Under the pieces are notes generated by a model that did not search any database, had not been told where the DNA came from, and saw nothing but the letters and a program-made list of their open reading frames with translations. A DNA stretch of 6,505 nucleotides from NCBI GenBank assembly GCA_900552985.1, contig USBP01000085.1, positions 1 through 6,505 of the forward strand, read 5' to 3'. Both the position numbers and the translations under genes were made by a program. The stretch is from an uncultured Oscillospiraceae bacterium. GTDB lineage: Bacteria; Bacillota; Clostridia; Oscillospirales; Acutalibacteraceae. Positions 1 to 5,576 of the stretch are shown one piece after another. Numbering within the stretch: position 1 is the stretch's first letter; the number at the start of each line of letters is the position of its first letter.

Positions 1-1228
1 CAGCCACCGCCACGGCGATGCCTGTTGTTGAAAGCATGCCGACAGCCGCCAGCGCAATGCCGTACAGGCCGGAGAATTTATAAGCCGCCAAAATCCCCAC
101 TGCAATGATCAGCACCGGCACCGCCGTTGATTTCATGCCAACGGCCAGGCCGCTGATGATCGTCGTAGCCGACCCGGTGCGGGACTGCCTGGCGATCTCT
201 TTGACAAAGCGGTAATCCCCGGAGGTGAATACCTCCGTCACCTGGCCGATAATCAGCCCGACAACCAGGCCGGCAAGCACCGCCCAAAACGCCTTGAAAT
301 CCCGGAAGAAATACCAGCTCATCCCTCCGGCGCCCAAAAGCACCAGCACGGAGGAAACATAGTTGCTCACCTTGAGCGCCTTGTGCGGGTTGCTGCCATC
401 CTTGCAGCGCACGCAGAAGGTAGCCAGAATCGAGGCGACAATCCCAATGCCGGAGAGAAAAATAGGAAACAGCGCCCCGGCCGAGGCCCCTTCCTCTGCC
501 GTAAACGCAACCACGCCCAGCGTAATCGCCGAAATGATCGAGCCGACATAGGATTCAAACAGATCGGCACCCATACCGGCCACGTCTCCAACATTATCGC
601 CCACATTATCCGCAATCACTGCCGGGTTGCGCGGGTCGTCCTCGGGGATACCGGCCTCCACCTTGCCGACCAGATCCGCTCCCACGTCAGCCGCCTTGGT
701 GTAGATGCCGCCGCCCACGCGCGCAAATAACGCGATGGAGGAAGCGCCCAGGCTGAAGCCCGTCAAAACGTTGACATCCTTTGTAATCAGATAGATTGCC
801 GCAATGCCCAGCAGCCCCAGGCCAACCACGGACATGCCCATTACTGCGCCGCCTGAAAAGGCGATGGACAGGGCCCGGTTCATCCCCTTCTCCTTCGCCG
901 CGTTCGCCGTGCGCACATTGGCCTTGGTGGCCACATTCATGCCAAAATACCCCGCCAGCGTGGAAAACAGCGCACCCACTACAAAGCAAACGGCCGTCAC
1001 CCAGTTGCCCAGCCCAAAGCCGATCAGCAGGAATAGCACCGCCGCAAAAATGACCAGCACCTTATACTCCGCAAAAAGGAATGCATTCGCGCCCTGATGG
1101 ATCGAAGCGGCAATTTCCCGCATGCGCGCGGTGCCTGCGTCCGCCTTTCCGATTTTCAGCGCAAGCAGAAGCGCATAAAGCAGCGCCAGGGCGCCCGCCG
1201 CCAGAGAAAGGATCAGAAACATGTTCAT
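1..1228 (-). CDS. hppA: Membrane-bound, ion-pumping pyrophosphatase, N-terminal 409 residues (3' end outside window)
   Basis: This integral membrane enzyme hydrolyses pyrophosphate and uses the energy to pump Na+ and/or H+ out of the cell. The visible part is about 60% of the usual 650-700 residues. It opens with a membrane helix (residues 3-25) and continues as a polytopic protein. The family signature is intact: GGGIYTKAADVGADLVGKVE at 172-191, then an acidic DDPRNP...DNVGDNVGD block at 197-215 that binds Mg-pyrophosphate. A second conserved stretch, TSGDYRFVKEIARQSRTGSAT, covers about 335-355. Glu225 in LFESY sits where Na+-pumping members carry their gate glutamate; plant-type H+ pumps have it four residues later. 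This suggests a Na+ pump, but some H+ pumps share the position. The Ala/Lys site that sets K+ dependence lies beyond the edge. The ATG at 1228 has AGGAGG six bases upstream. The gene has its own promoter. Family call very sure; ion specificity inferred. Confidence 0.97.
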   Translation of the reverse strand, partial: MNMFLILSLAAGALALLYALLLALKIGKADAGTARMREIAASIHQGANAFLFAEYKVLVIFAAVLFLLIGFGLGNWVTAVCFVVGALFSTLAGYFGMNVATKANVRTANAAKEKGMNRALSIAFSGGAVMGMSVVGLGLLGIAAIYLITKDVNVLTGFSLGASSIALFARVGGGIYTKAADVGADLVGKVEAGIPEDDPRNPAVIADNVGDNVGDVAGMGADLFESYVGSIISAITLGVVAFTAEEGASAGALFPIFLSGIGIVASILATFCVRCKDGSNPHKALKVSNYVSSVLVLLGAGGMSWYFFRDFKAFWAVLAGLVVGLIIGQVTEVFTSGDYRFVKEIARQSRTGSATTIISGLAVGMKSTAVPVLIIAVGILAAYKFSGLYGIALAAVGMLSTTGIAVAVA

Positions 1229-1281
1229 AAAGACCCTCCTGATACAAAATGTTGAGCAGCATTGAAACCCGAACAAAGAAA

Positions 1282-1300
1282 AGCTGCATGGGACGCAGCT
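1282..1300 (-). promoter_or_regulatory. Small stem-loop in the hppA 5' leader
   Basis: AGCTGC (1282-1287) and GCAGCT (1295-1300) form a perfect 6-bp stem with a 7-base loop. In the minus-strand transcript it begins only about five bases after the predicted start and is followed by TTTTCTTT. It could be a 5'-end stabilising hairpin or a weak early terminator. The short stem and its closeness to the promoter make attenuation doubtful. Confidence 0.35.
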
Positions 1301-1311
1301 AATTTATTAAA

Positions 1312-1340
1312 ATAGTACCATTTTTCAGTTATTTTTGCAA
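1312..1340 (-). promoter_or_regulatory. hppA promoter, sigma-A type with extended -10
   Basis: Read on the minus strand, TTGCAA (1340-1335) is followed by a 17-base spacer and TACTAT (1317-1312). The -10 is preceded by TGG, a TGn extension that compensates for two mismatches in each hexamer. The predicted transcript start is near 1305, giving a leader of about 76 bases before the hppA ATG. The surrounding DNA is AT-rich, unlike the GC-rich genes. Confidence 0.7.
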
Positions 1341-1459
1341 GTAATTTATAAATAATATTCCTTCTCTGTGTGAACCGTTCGCCGCTTCTCTCCCTCTATA
1401 CCATCCCTGACAAACACAGCGGGTTTCAAATATACCCAAAAAGCATACCAGTCTGAAGG

Positions 1460-1491
1460 AAAAAACGCCCGGGATAAAATATCTCCGGGCG
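1460..1491 (-). terminator. Intrinsic terminator of the phosphatase-fold/hydrolase operon
   Basis: On the minus strand CGCCCGG pairs with CCGGGCG (7 bp). The stem continues, after one bulged A, as GATA/TATC around a TTT loop, and six T follow directly. It lies about 30 bases past the hydrolase stop codon and 120 bases before the hppA promoter, so it should isolate hppA from the upstream operon. Confidence 0.9.
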
Positions 1492-1520
1492 CTGGCACAT
1501 TTTCTCCAGCTGTTCCTCCA

Positions 1521-2339
1521 CTACAAGGGTAAAAAATCGAAATGCTCTCCCAGCCACTCCTGCGCAAGACCAATCCAATGTGCGGCATGGGGATGCGAGC
1601 GGTCACAGGTGCGCAGCGAGCAATCCGCAAGGCCGTGATGCCCTGTTTCAAAGGCGTGCAGCTCAAACGGGATTCCCTTTTGCGCAAGGGCCGCTGCAAA
1701 AAGCAGGCTGTTCTCTACCGGCACGCCCGGATCATCCGCCGTATGCCAAAGAAAGACAGGCGGCATTTCGGGCGTAACATGCTCCTCCAGCGAAAGCAGA
1801 CGCCGCTGCTGCGGCGTATCCGGCGTTGTGCCCAAAAGCCGCTGGATAGACCCCGCGTGCGCATAGTCCGGATTCGCCGTCAACACCGGATAACACAAAA
1901 CCGCGGCGTTTGGCCGGGCGGAAAAGCGCCCATCCTGCGGGCAGACCGACGGCTCCGCAAAGAAAACGCTCAATCCGGCCGCTACATAGCCCCCGGCGGA
2001 AAAACCCATCACGGCAATTTTTTCCGGATGGACCCCAAAGCGCTCCGCACCCGCCCGGATCGCCTGCACCGCCCAGGCGGCATCGTCGATCGGCGCGGGG
2101 AAGGAGGCCTGTTCCTCCAAAGAATATTGCAGCACAAACACCTGATAGCCCTGCGCCGCAAAATGCATGGCGACCGGCTCCATCTCCCGGTTGGAACAGA
2201 ATGCAAAACCGCCGCCCGGGCAGAGAAGCAAAGCCGGGCGCGCGCCGGAAAAGGCGCAGACGTCCACCTGCCCGAGCAGGTATGCCGTCATCGAAACATC
2301 TTCCCTGTCTGAATAGCGGTAAATCGTTTCCAGCCTCAT
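1521..2339 (-). CDS. Alpha/beta-hydrolase fold esterase (Aes/BD-FAE-like), cytoplasmic
   Basis: A 272-residue serine hydrolase, probably a carboxylesterase acting on acyl or acetyl esters; the substrate cannot be read from the sequence. The oxyanion-hole motif CPGGGF lies at 40-45. The nucleophile elbow GFSAGG at 112-117 gives Ser114. The acid is probably Asp203 in ADDPGVPVENS, and the base His235 in GHHG. Order and spacing match esterases of the Aes (COG0657) and BD-FAE type, as does the length. There is no signal peptide or membrane helix, so it should act in the cytoplasm. It is the second gene of an operon, starting 7 bases after the upstream stop, and ends just before a strong terminator. 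No in-frame start lies between the upstream stop and the ATG at 2339. Fold and triad are confident; a sugar-ester deacetylase role is only one possibility. Confidence 0.9.
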   Translation of the reverse strand: MRLETIYRYSDREDVSMTAYLLGQVDVCAFSGARPALLLCPGGGFAFCSNREMEPVAMHFAAQGYQVFVLQYSLEEQASFPAPIDDAAWAVQAIRAGAERFGVHPEKIAVMGFSAGGYVAAGLSVFFAEPSVCPQDGRFSARPNAAVLCYPVLTANPDYAHAGSIQRLLGTTPDTPQQRRLLSLEEHVTPEMPPVFLWHTADDPGVPVENSLLFAAALAQKGIPFELHAFETGHHGLADCSLRTCDRSHPHAAHWIGLAQEWLGEHFDFLPL

Positions 2340-2346
2340 ACCAGGC

Positions 2347-3189
2347 TCATCCCTCCTGATTTTCTATTGTGACCTCGGCCATCAGCATAATGTGATCGGA
2401 AACCGTCTGGTGATAGGGCTTCACCCATTGGCACGTAACCCCATCAGAGAGTAAAATATGATCAATATAAGGGTAGCTTCCCCCATATCCGCCCGTGGGG
2501 AAGGTGACAATCGGGTTCTCCGGGGAATTCAAAGCTTTCAGGCCCCGAAAGCCCTCCAGCTCATCCAGGCTCCCGAGATTCATATCTCCCATCAATATGC
2601 ACGGCGCTTTTCCCTGCAGCTTCTCGCTGATGAAGGCGATCTGGCCGGCGCGCAGCGGTGTGCTCTCAAAGGAAAGGTGCGTGTTATAAACGCGGAATAA
2701 AACGCCGTTCACCCGGAGCGTCACACCGCCCAGCACACGGCCTTCCTCCTCCCCCGTCTCCAGCCGGTAAAGCTCCGCCTGCTCAAACGGATACCGGCTC
2801 AGGATGCCAATACCATATTCGTTGCCCGGGAACCCAATCGCCGGGAAAAAGCGGTAATACGGCAGCGTCCGGCGCGACAGCATCCGCAGCAGGTTCTTGC
2901 CGCCCGCCCGGGTGCCGCCGCGATCCAACTCCTGCAGGCAGACGATATCGAGGTTATTCGCATTGATATCCTGCGCGATCTCCTCCACCGCAGTGCCATC
3001 CTCACAGTTTTTCACGTTATAGGTTGCCACGCGCAGCGTCACGCTCTGCGCGGGCTGCTCTATCTCCTGTGGTGCAACAAGCTTCGAGCCGCTGCCCGGC
3101 GCGCCGTCCAGGTACCCAAGCATCCCGGTGATAAACCGCACCGCGATCAATAGCCCCGTCACCAATATCCCTCCAATATTTGGCAGCAT
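2347..3189 (-). CDS. Endonuclease/exonuclease/phosphatase (EEP) superfamily protein with N-terminal hydrophobic anchor
   Basis: A 280-residue metal-dependent phosphodiesterase or phosphatase of the DNase I-like fold. The complete catalytic set is visible: Asn58 in TYNVKN, Glu87 in CLQELD (metal ligand), YGIGILSR at 125-132, His171 in NTHLS, Asp202 and Asn204 in GDMN, Asp243 in YIDHIL, and Asp265-His266 in SDH near the C-terminus. A hydrophobic segment (about 5-27) precedes a Gly/Ser/Pro linker and the domain. It looks like an uncleaved anchor, but Arg18 lies inside it and no basic residues precede it, so export is uncertain. The superfamily includes nucleases, sphingomyelinases and inositol-phosphate phosphatases, and motifs alone do not choose between them. 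The ATG at 3189 follows AAGGAGG by eight bases. It is the first gene of an operon with the downstream esterase, driven by its own promoter. Confidence 0.92.
   Translation of the reverse strand: MLPNIGGILVTGLLIAVRFITGMLGYLDGAPGSGSKLVAPQEIEQPAQSVTLRVATYNVKNCEDGTAVEEIAQDINANNLDIVCLQELDRGGTRAGGKNLLRMLSRRTLPYYRFFPAIGFPGNEYGIGILSRYPFEQAELYRLETGEEEGRVLGGVTLRVNGVLFRVYNTHLSFESTPLRAGQIAFISEKLQGKAPCILMGDMNLGSLDELEGFRGLKALNSPENPIVTFPTGGYGGSYPYIDHILLSDGVTCQWVKPYHQTVSDHIMLMAEVTIENQEG
2352..2357 (-). promoter_or_regulatory. Ribosome binding site of the hydrolase gene, inside the upstream gene
   Basis: AGGAGG sits in the last codons of the upstream phosphatase-fold gene, 12 bases before the hydrolase ATG. 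That is longer than the usual 6-9. A nearer ATG (2350-2348) overlaps the upstream stop but reads only four codons. The layout suggests translational coupling, where ribosomes finishing the first gene reinitiate on the second. Confidence 0.6.
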
Positions 3190-3212
3190 ACAGCCAACCT
3201 CCTTATGCCGTT

Positions 3213-3241
3213 ATTATACACCGCCTTTTCCCATTTGAAAA
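3213..3241 (-). promoter_or_regulatory. Promoter of the phosphatase-fold/hydrolase operon
   Basis: On the minus strand TTTTCA (3241-3236, 4 of 6 consensus) is followed by a 17-base spacer and a perfect TATAAT (3218-3213). The predicted start is near 3206, leaving a very short leader of about 17 bases that begins almost at the ribosome binding site (3204-3198). An inverted repeat covers the -35 and part of the spacer. Confidence 0.75.
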
Positions 3242-3245
3242 GGCG
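3222..3245. repeat. Perfect 9-bp inverted repeat over the operon promoter; candidate operator
   Basis: CGCCTTTTC (3222-3230) and GAAAAGGCG (3237-3245) are exact reverse complements separated by CCATTT. The 24-base palindrome spans the -35 hexamer and part of the spacer of the minus-strand promoter. Neither side is followed by a T run, so it is not a typical terminator. The location suits a repressor binding site, which is an inference. Confidence 0.5.
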
Positions 3246-3279
3246 CTATAGGATTCCTTTGCGCGCATAATGTAGGCGC

Positions 3280-3301
3280 AGCGCTCGGAAGGCCGGGCGC
3301 T
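3280..3301 (+). other. Unassigned hairpin in the divergent intergenic region
   Basis: AGCGCTCGG (3280-3288) pairs with CCGGGCGCT (3293-3301), nine pairs including one G-U, around an AAGG loop. The G-U becomes an A-C mismatch on the other strand, so the plus-strand RNA would be more stable. It lies upstream of the plus-strand promoter I can see, so it would not be in that transcript. No T run follows on either strand. Confidence 0.35.
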
Positions 3302-3335
3302 ATCGATGAAAATCAGGAAGTTCACATTTCGTTTA

Positions 3336-3364
3336 TTGACATCCCCTTCACAATCACGTACACT
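3336..3364 (+). promoter_or_regulatory. Promoter of the radical SAM gene
   Basis: A perfect TTGACA (3336-3341) is followed by a 17-base spacer and TACACT (3359-3364, 4 of 6). The predicted start is near 3371. A short TACGG/CCGTA hairpin (3367-3380) would lie at the 5' end of the transcript. The ribosome binding site AAGGAGG (3391-3397) follows, 11 bases before the ATG. Confidence 0.75.
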
Positions 3365-3408
3365 AATACGGTGGGCCGTAACGCGCCCGCAAGGAGGGAG
3401 CTATCAGA

Positions 3409-4863
3409 ATGGCTGTTAAGCATAGAGCGCAGCGGGCGGCGGCCGGAGCCGTGCTCGACCAGTTGCTCAAATATGTGGATAAAGATCCGCAGGCAAACCT
3501 TGTCAAATTGATGGACAAGGTGCAGGGCGTTGTGGGGAACCTCTTCCCCGCCAAATCGCTGGAGGGCATCCGGCGCGGCGCGGCCGACCCGGACAACGTC
3601 TGGAATCAGTTCGCAGTGGGCATCCTGCGGGATGTGGATCACGAGGTCATCAAAAAAATGTTTCTCGCTTTGGGTCTGCACGCCGCCTACTATGGCACCA
3701 AAACAGTGCGGGAAAACCGGGAGAAATACCACTGCAATATCCCATGGATCATTTTGCTCGACCCGACCAGCGCCTGTAACCTCAAATGCAAGGGCTGCTG
3801 GGCGGCTGAATACGGCTACCGCCAGAGCCTGAGCTACGAGGAGCTCAGCGATATTGTCCGCCAGGGCAAGGAGATGGGCACGCATTTCTATATGTTCACG
3901 GGCGGCGAACCGCTTGTGCGGAAGGACGATATCATCCGCCTGTGTGAGGAGAACCCGGACTGCGCCTTTCTCGCCTACACAAACGGCACCCTCGTCGATC
4001 AGAAATTCTGCGACGATATGAAGCGCGTGGGCAACTTTTCACTCGCTATCAGCGTGGAGGGCACGCGCGAGAGCAACGATAGCCGCCGGGGCGACGGCGT
4101 GTACGACAAGGTGATGGCCGCGATGGATCTGCTTAAGCAGAACAAGCTGTTTTTCGGCATCTCCGTTTGCTACACGAGCGCCAACGTCGATGCGGTCACG
4201 AGCGACGCTTTTATTGACCTGATGATTGAAAAGGGCGTGAAATTCGGCGCCTATTTCAACTATATGCCCGTCGGGCACGACGCCTACCCAGAGCTGATCC
4301 CCACGCCGGAGCAGCGCAAGCATATGTATGCGTGGCTGCGCAAAATGCGCAACGGTAAAACCGGCAAGCCCATGTTCGTTTTCGATTTTCAGGATGACGC
4401 CGAGTATGTCGGCGGCTGCATTGCGGGTGGGCGCAACTATTTCCACATCAACTCCGCAGGCGATATCGAGCCCTGCGTGTTCATCCACTTCTCAGATTCC
4501 AACATCCGCACCCATACGCTCATTGAGGCGCTGCGCCGCCCGCTGTTCCAGGCCTACTGGCGCGGGCAGCCGTTCAACGATAACCACCTGCGCCCCTGCC
4601 CGATGCTGGAAAACCCGGAGTGCCTGCGCAAAATGATCGCGGAGACGGGCGCAAAATCCACCGATCTCATTTCACCGGAAAGCGCTGATACACTCTGCGC
4701 CAAATGCGACAAATTTGCCGCCGCGTGGGCGCCGGAGGCAGAAAAGCTCTGGGCCTCCCGCGAGCACCCGCACCCCAAAACGCAGTATTACCGCGATACG
4801 CCGGAGGGCAGGCGTGAGGCAGCGGAAAAAGCCGCTCAGGAGCCGAAGGGGCAGGCAAACTAA
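3409..4863 (+). CDS. Radical SAM enzyme with SPASM-like auxiliary cluster cysteines
   Basis: A 484-residue radical SAM protein, which would cleave S-adenosylmethionine to start radical chemistry; the substrate is unknown. The cluster motif is C123-x3-C127-x2-C130 (CNLKCKGC) in the variant ILLDPTSACN context, followed by GGEP at 165-168, the SAM-binding motif. The C-terminal part carries C337-x13-G351-x4-C356, then C397, C405 and a C430-x2-C433 pair. This resembles, but does not exactly match, a SPASM domain holding one or two extra Fe-S clusters. The first 110 residues are helical-looking and carry no recognised motif. The tail from about 450 is charged and low in complexity. There is no membrane segment or signal peptide. 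No small precursor peptide gene lies beside it, so a RiPP role is not supported. I recall close relatives being common, unnamed proteins in clostridia. Family call sure; function open. Confidence 0.93.
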   Translation: MAVKHRAQRAAAGAVLDQLLKYVDKDPQANLVKLMDKVQGVVGNLFPAKSLEGIRRGAADPDNVWNQFAVGILRDVDHEVIKKMFLALGLHAAYYGTKTVRENREKYHCNIPWIILLDPTSACNLKCKGCWAAEYGYRQSLSYEELSDIVRQGKEMGTHFYMFTGGEPLVRKDDIIRLCEENPDCAFLAYTNGTLVDQKFCDDMKRVGNFSLAISVEGTRESNDSRRGDGVYDKVMAAMDLLKQNKLFFGISVCYTSANVDAVTSDAFIDLMIEKGVKFGAYFNYMPVGHDAYPELIPTPEQRKHMYAWLRKMRNGKTGKPMFVFDFQDDAEYVGGCIAGGRNYFHINSAGDIEPCVFIHFSDSNIRTHTLIEALRRPLFQAYWRGQPFNDNHLRPCPMLENPECLRKMIAETGAKSTDLISPESADTLCAKCDKFAAAWAPEAEKLWASREHPHPKTQYYRDTPEGRREAAEKAAQEPKGQAN

Positions 4864-4886
4864 GAATTGCATTCACTTTTTTGCAA

Positions 4887-4916
4887 AAGGGCAGGGAACA
4901 GGCGTTCTCTGCCCTT
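4887..4916 (+). promoter_or_regulatory. Long stem-loop between the radical SAM and Smr genes
   Basis: AAGGGCAGGGAAC (4887-4899) pairs with GTTCTCTGCCCTT (4904-4916): 13 pairs with one G-U, closed by an AGGC loop. It begins 23 bases after the radical SAM stop and ends 11 bases before the Smr ribosome binding site. CTCCGATC follows, with no T run, so it is not a standard plus-strand terminator. A 3'-end stabiliser or processing hairpin that sets unequal expression of the two genes is plausible. Confidence 0.55.
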
Positions 4917-4943
4917 CTCCGATCAACAAGGGGGGGAAATGGT

Positions 4944-5210
4944 ATGCGGATCACCCGGGAGGGCAGCCAGATGACCATAGACCTGCACGGCATGTATGCG
5001 CAGGAGGCACGCGACCGGCTCGATTCGCTGCTGGACAGCGCGCCGGAGGATGTCAAGGAGATCGTTGTCATCCACGGTTACAGCCATGGGCAGGTGCTCA
5101 AAAACATGGTGCGCAACGACCTGACCAGCACGCGGATCAAAAATATCCGGGCCACCTACAACGCCGGGCAGACCGTGATAGAGCTGCGCAAGCATAAGGC
5201 GAAGCGGTGA
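4944..5210 (+). CDS. Small stand-alone Smr-domain protein
   Basis: An 88-residue protein made almost entirely of one Smr (small MutS-related) domain. It has IDLHG at 12-16, matching the domain's opening LDLHG motif. A predicted helix with acidic residues (19-37) follows, then the strand-loop VIHGYSHG at 42-49 in place of the usual HGxGxG, and a closing strand in NAGQTVIEL at 73-81. Smr domains are known as nucleases acting on DNA branch structures or on RNA at stalled ribosomes; single-domain clostridial versions are uncharacterised. A TTG 63 bases upstream is in frame, but it lies before a stem-loop and lacks a ribosome binding site. The ATG at 4944 has AAGGGGGGG seven bases upstream and begins right at the domain, so I chose it. 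It is probably co-transcribed with the radical SAM gene and is followed by a strong terminator. Confidence 0.88.
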   Translation: MRITREGSQMTIDLHGMYAQEARDRLDSLLDSAPEDVKEIVVIHGYSHGQVLKNMVRNDLTSTRIKNIRATYNAGQTVIELRKHKAKR

Positions 5211-5243
5211 AGCGTGCTGAAAACGCTCCGGTCATAGAGCAAA

Positions 5244-5293
5244 ACCGGGAGGCTTCTGCGCTCTTTATGGCGCAGAAATCTCCCGGTATTTTT
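5244..5293 (+). terminator. Intrinsic terminator after the Smr gene, possibly bidirectional
   Basis: ACCGGGAG (5244-5251) pairs with CTCCCGGT (5280-5287). After a 2x2 internal loop, TTCTGCGC (5254-5261) pairs with GCGCAGAA (5270-5277) around an 8-base loop. ATTTTT follows on the plus strand. On the minus strand the same stem is followed by TTTT, so it may also stop the convergent lipoprotein operon. Confidence 0.9.
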
Positions 5294-5295
5294 AT

Positions 5296-5341
5296 GATAA
5301 GAATGGTTGCCGCCGCCCCGCTGGCGGCTTTGCAGCTTATC
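5296..5341 (-). other. Two-tier stem at the 3' end of the small membrane protein gene
   Basis: GATAAG (5296-5301) is complementary to CTTATC (5336-5341), and inside them GCCGCC (5309-5314) pairs with GGCGGC (5323-5328). The outer arm overlaps the stop codon of the minus-strand gene. No T run follows, so it may assist the nearby terminator or simply be chance pairing in GC-rich DNA. Confidence 0.3.
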
Positions 5342-5558
5342 CCTTCCCCTCGGTGCCGGGCTCCTGCTCTGCGCCGGAATCCTCCCTGTAGTAAGAAGCG
5401 ATGCGGGAACGCACCAGTAAACAGGCGATGAGAAACAGCAGGCCAGCAGCGCCAACCACCATACCGGCGATCACAACACCCTCCCCACCGGTGGTCATAA
5501 TCGCGCCGCTTAGAGTCAATACCGCGCCGACGGCTAAAAATTTAACCTCTTTGCTCAT
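5337..5558 (-). CDS. Small two-helix membrane protein of unknown function
   Basis: A 73-residue protein I do not recognise. Two hydrophobic segments, roughly 6-22 and 27-49, are separated by a short TTGGEG turn, so it should be a membrane hairpin. The basic LVRSRIASYYR after the second helix and the short basic N-terminus suggest both ends face the cytoplasm. The last 17 residues are acidic and Gly/Pro-rich, and probably disordered. The ATG at 5558 has GAGGG seven bases upstream. It begins 18 bases after the lipoprotein gene stop and shares its promoter, which suggests a joint role at the cell envelope. No enzymatic motif is present. The coding assignment rests on the ribosome binding site, the coherent membrane topology and the tight operon spacing. 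Confidence 0.8.
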   Translation of the reverse strand: MSKEVKFLAVGAVLTLSGAIMTTGGEGVVIAGMVVGAAGLLFLIACLLVRSRIASYYREDSGAEQEPGTEGKG

Positions 5559-5576
5559 GAGAATTCCCTCATTTCA

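Noticed and set aside
1346..1699. 117-codon minus-strand open frame across the terminator
   Set aside because: It overlaps the hydrolase 3' end in another frame and runs through a strong intrinsic terminator; the sequence is not protein-like.
1542..2312. 256-codon plus-strand open frame opposite the hydrolase gene
   Set aside because: It is extremely Arg/Lys-rich with no domain, lacks a good ribosome binding site and lies exactly antisense to a gene with a full catalytic triad.
3322..3885. 187-codon minus-strand open frame opposite the radical SAM gene
   Set aside because: It is antisense to the conserved N-terminal region and CxxxCxxC motif, has no recognisable domain, and covers the plus-strand promoter.
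4039..4488. 149-codon minus-strand open frame inside the radical SAM gene
   Set aside because: A shadow of codon bias in the GC-rich gene on the other strand; no motif or start signal.
4930..4936. Run of seven G as a possible frameshift or sequencing slip
   Set aside because: It is outside any coding region and acts as part of the Smr ribosome binding site.
4881..4943. N-terminal extension of the Smr protein from a TTG start
   Set aside because: It would place the stem-loop inside the coding region and has no ribosome binding site, whereas the ATG at 4944 has one and begins at the domain.
5207..5431. GTG-started plus-strand open frame overlapping the Smr stop
   Set aside because: It runs through the strong terminator and antisense to the small membrane protein, with no motif.
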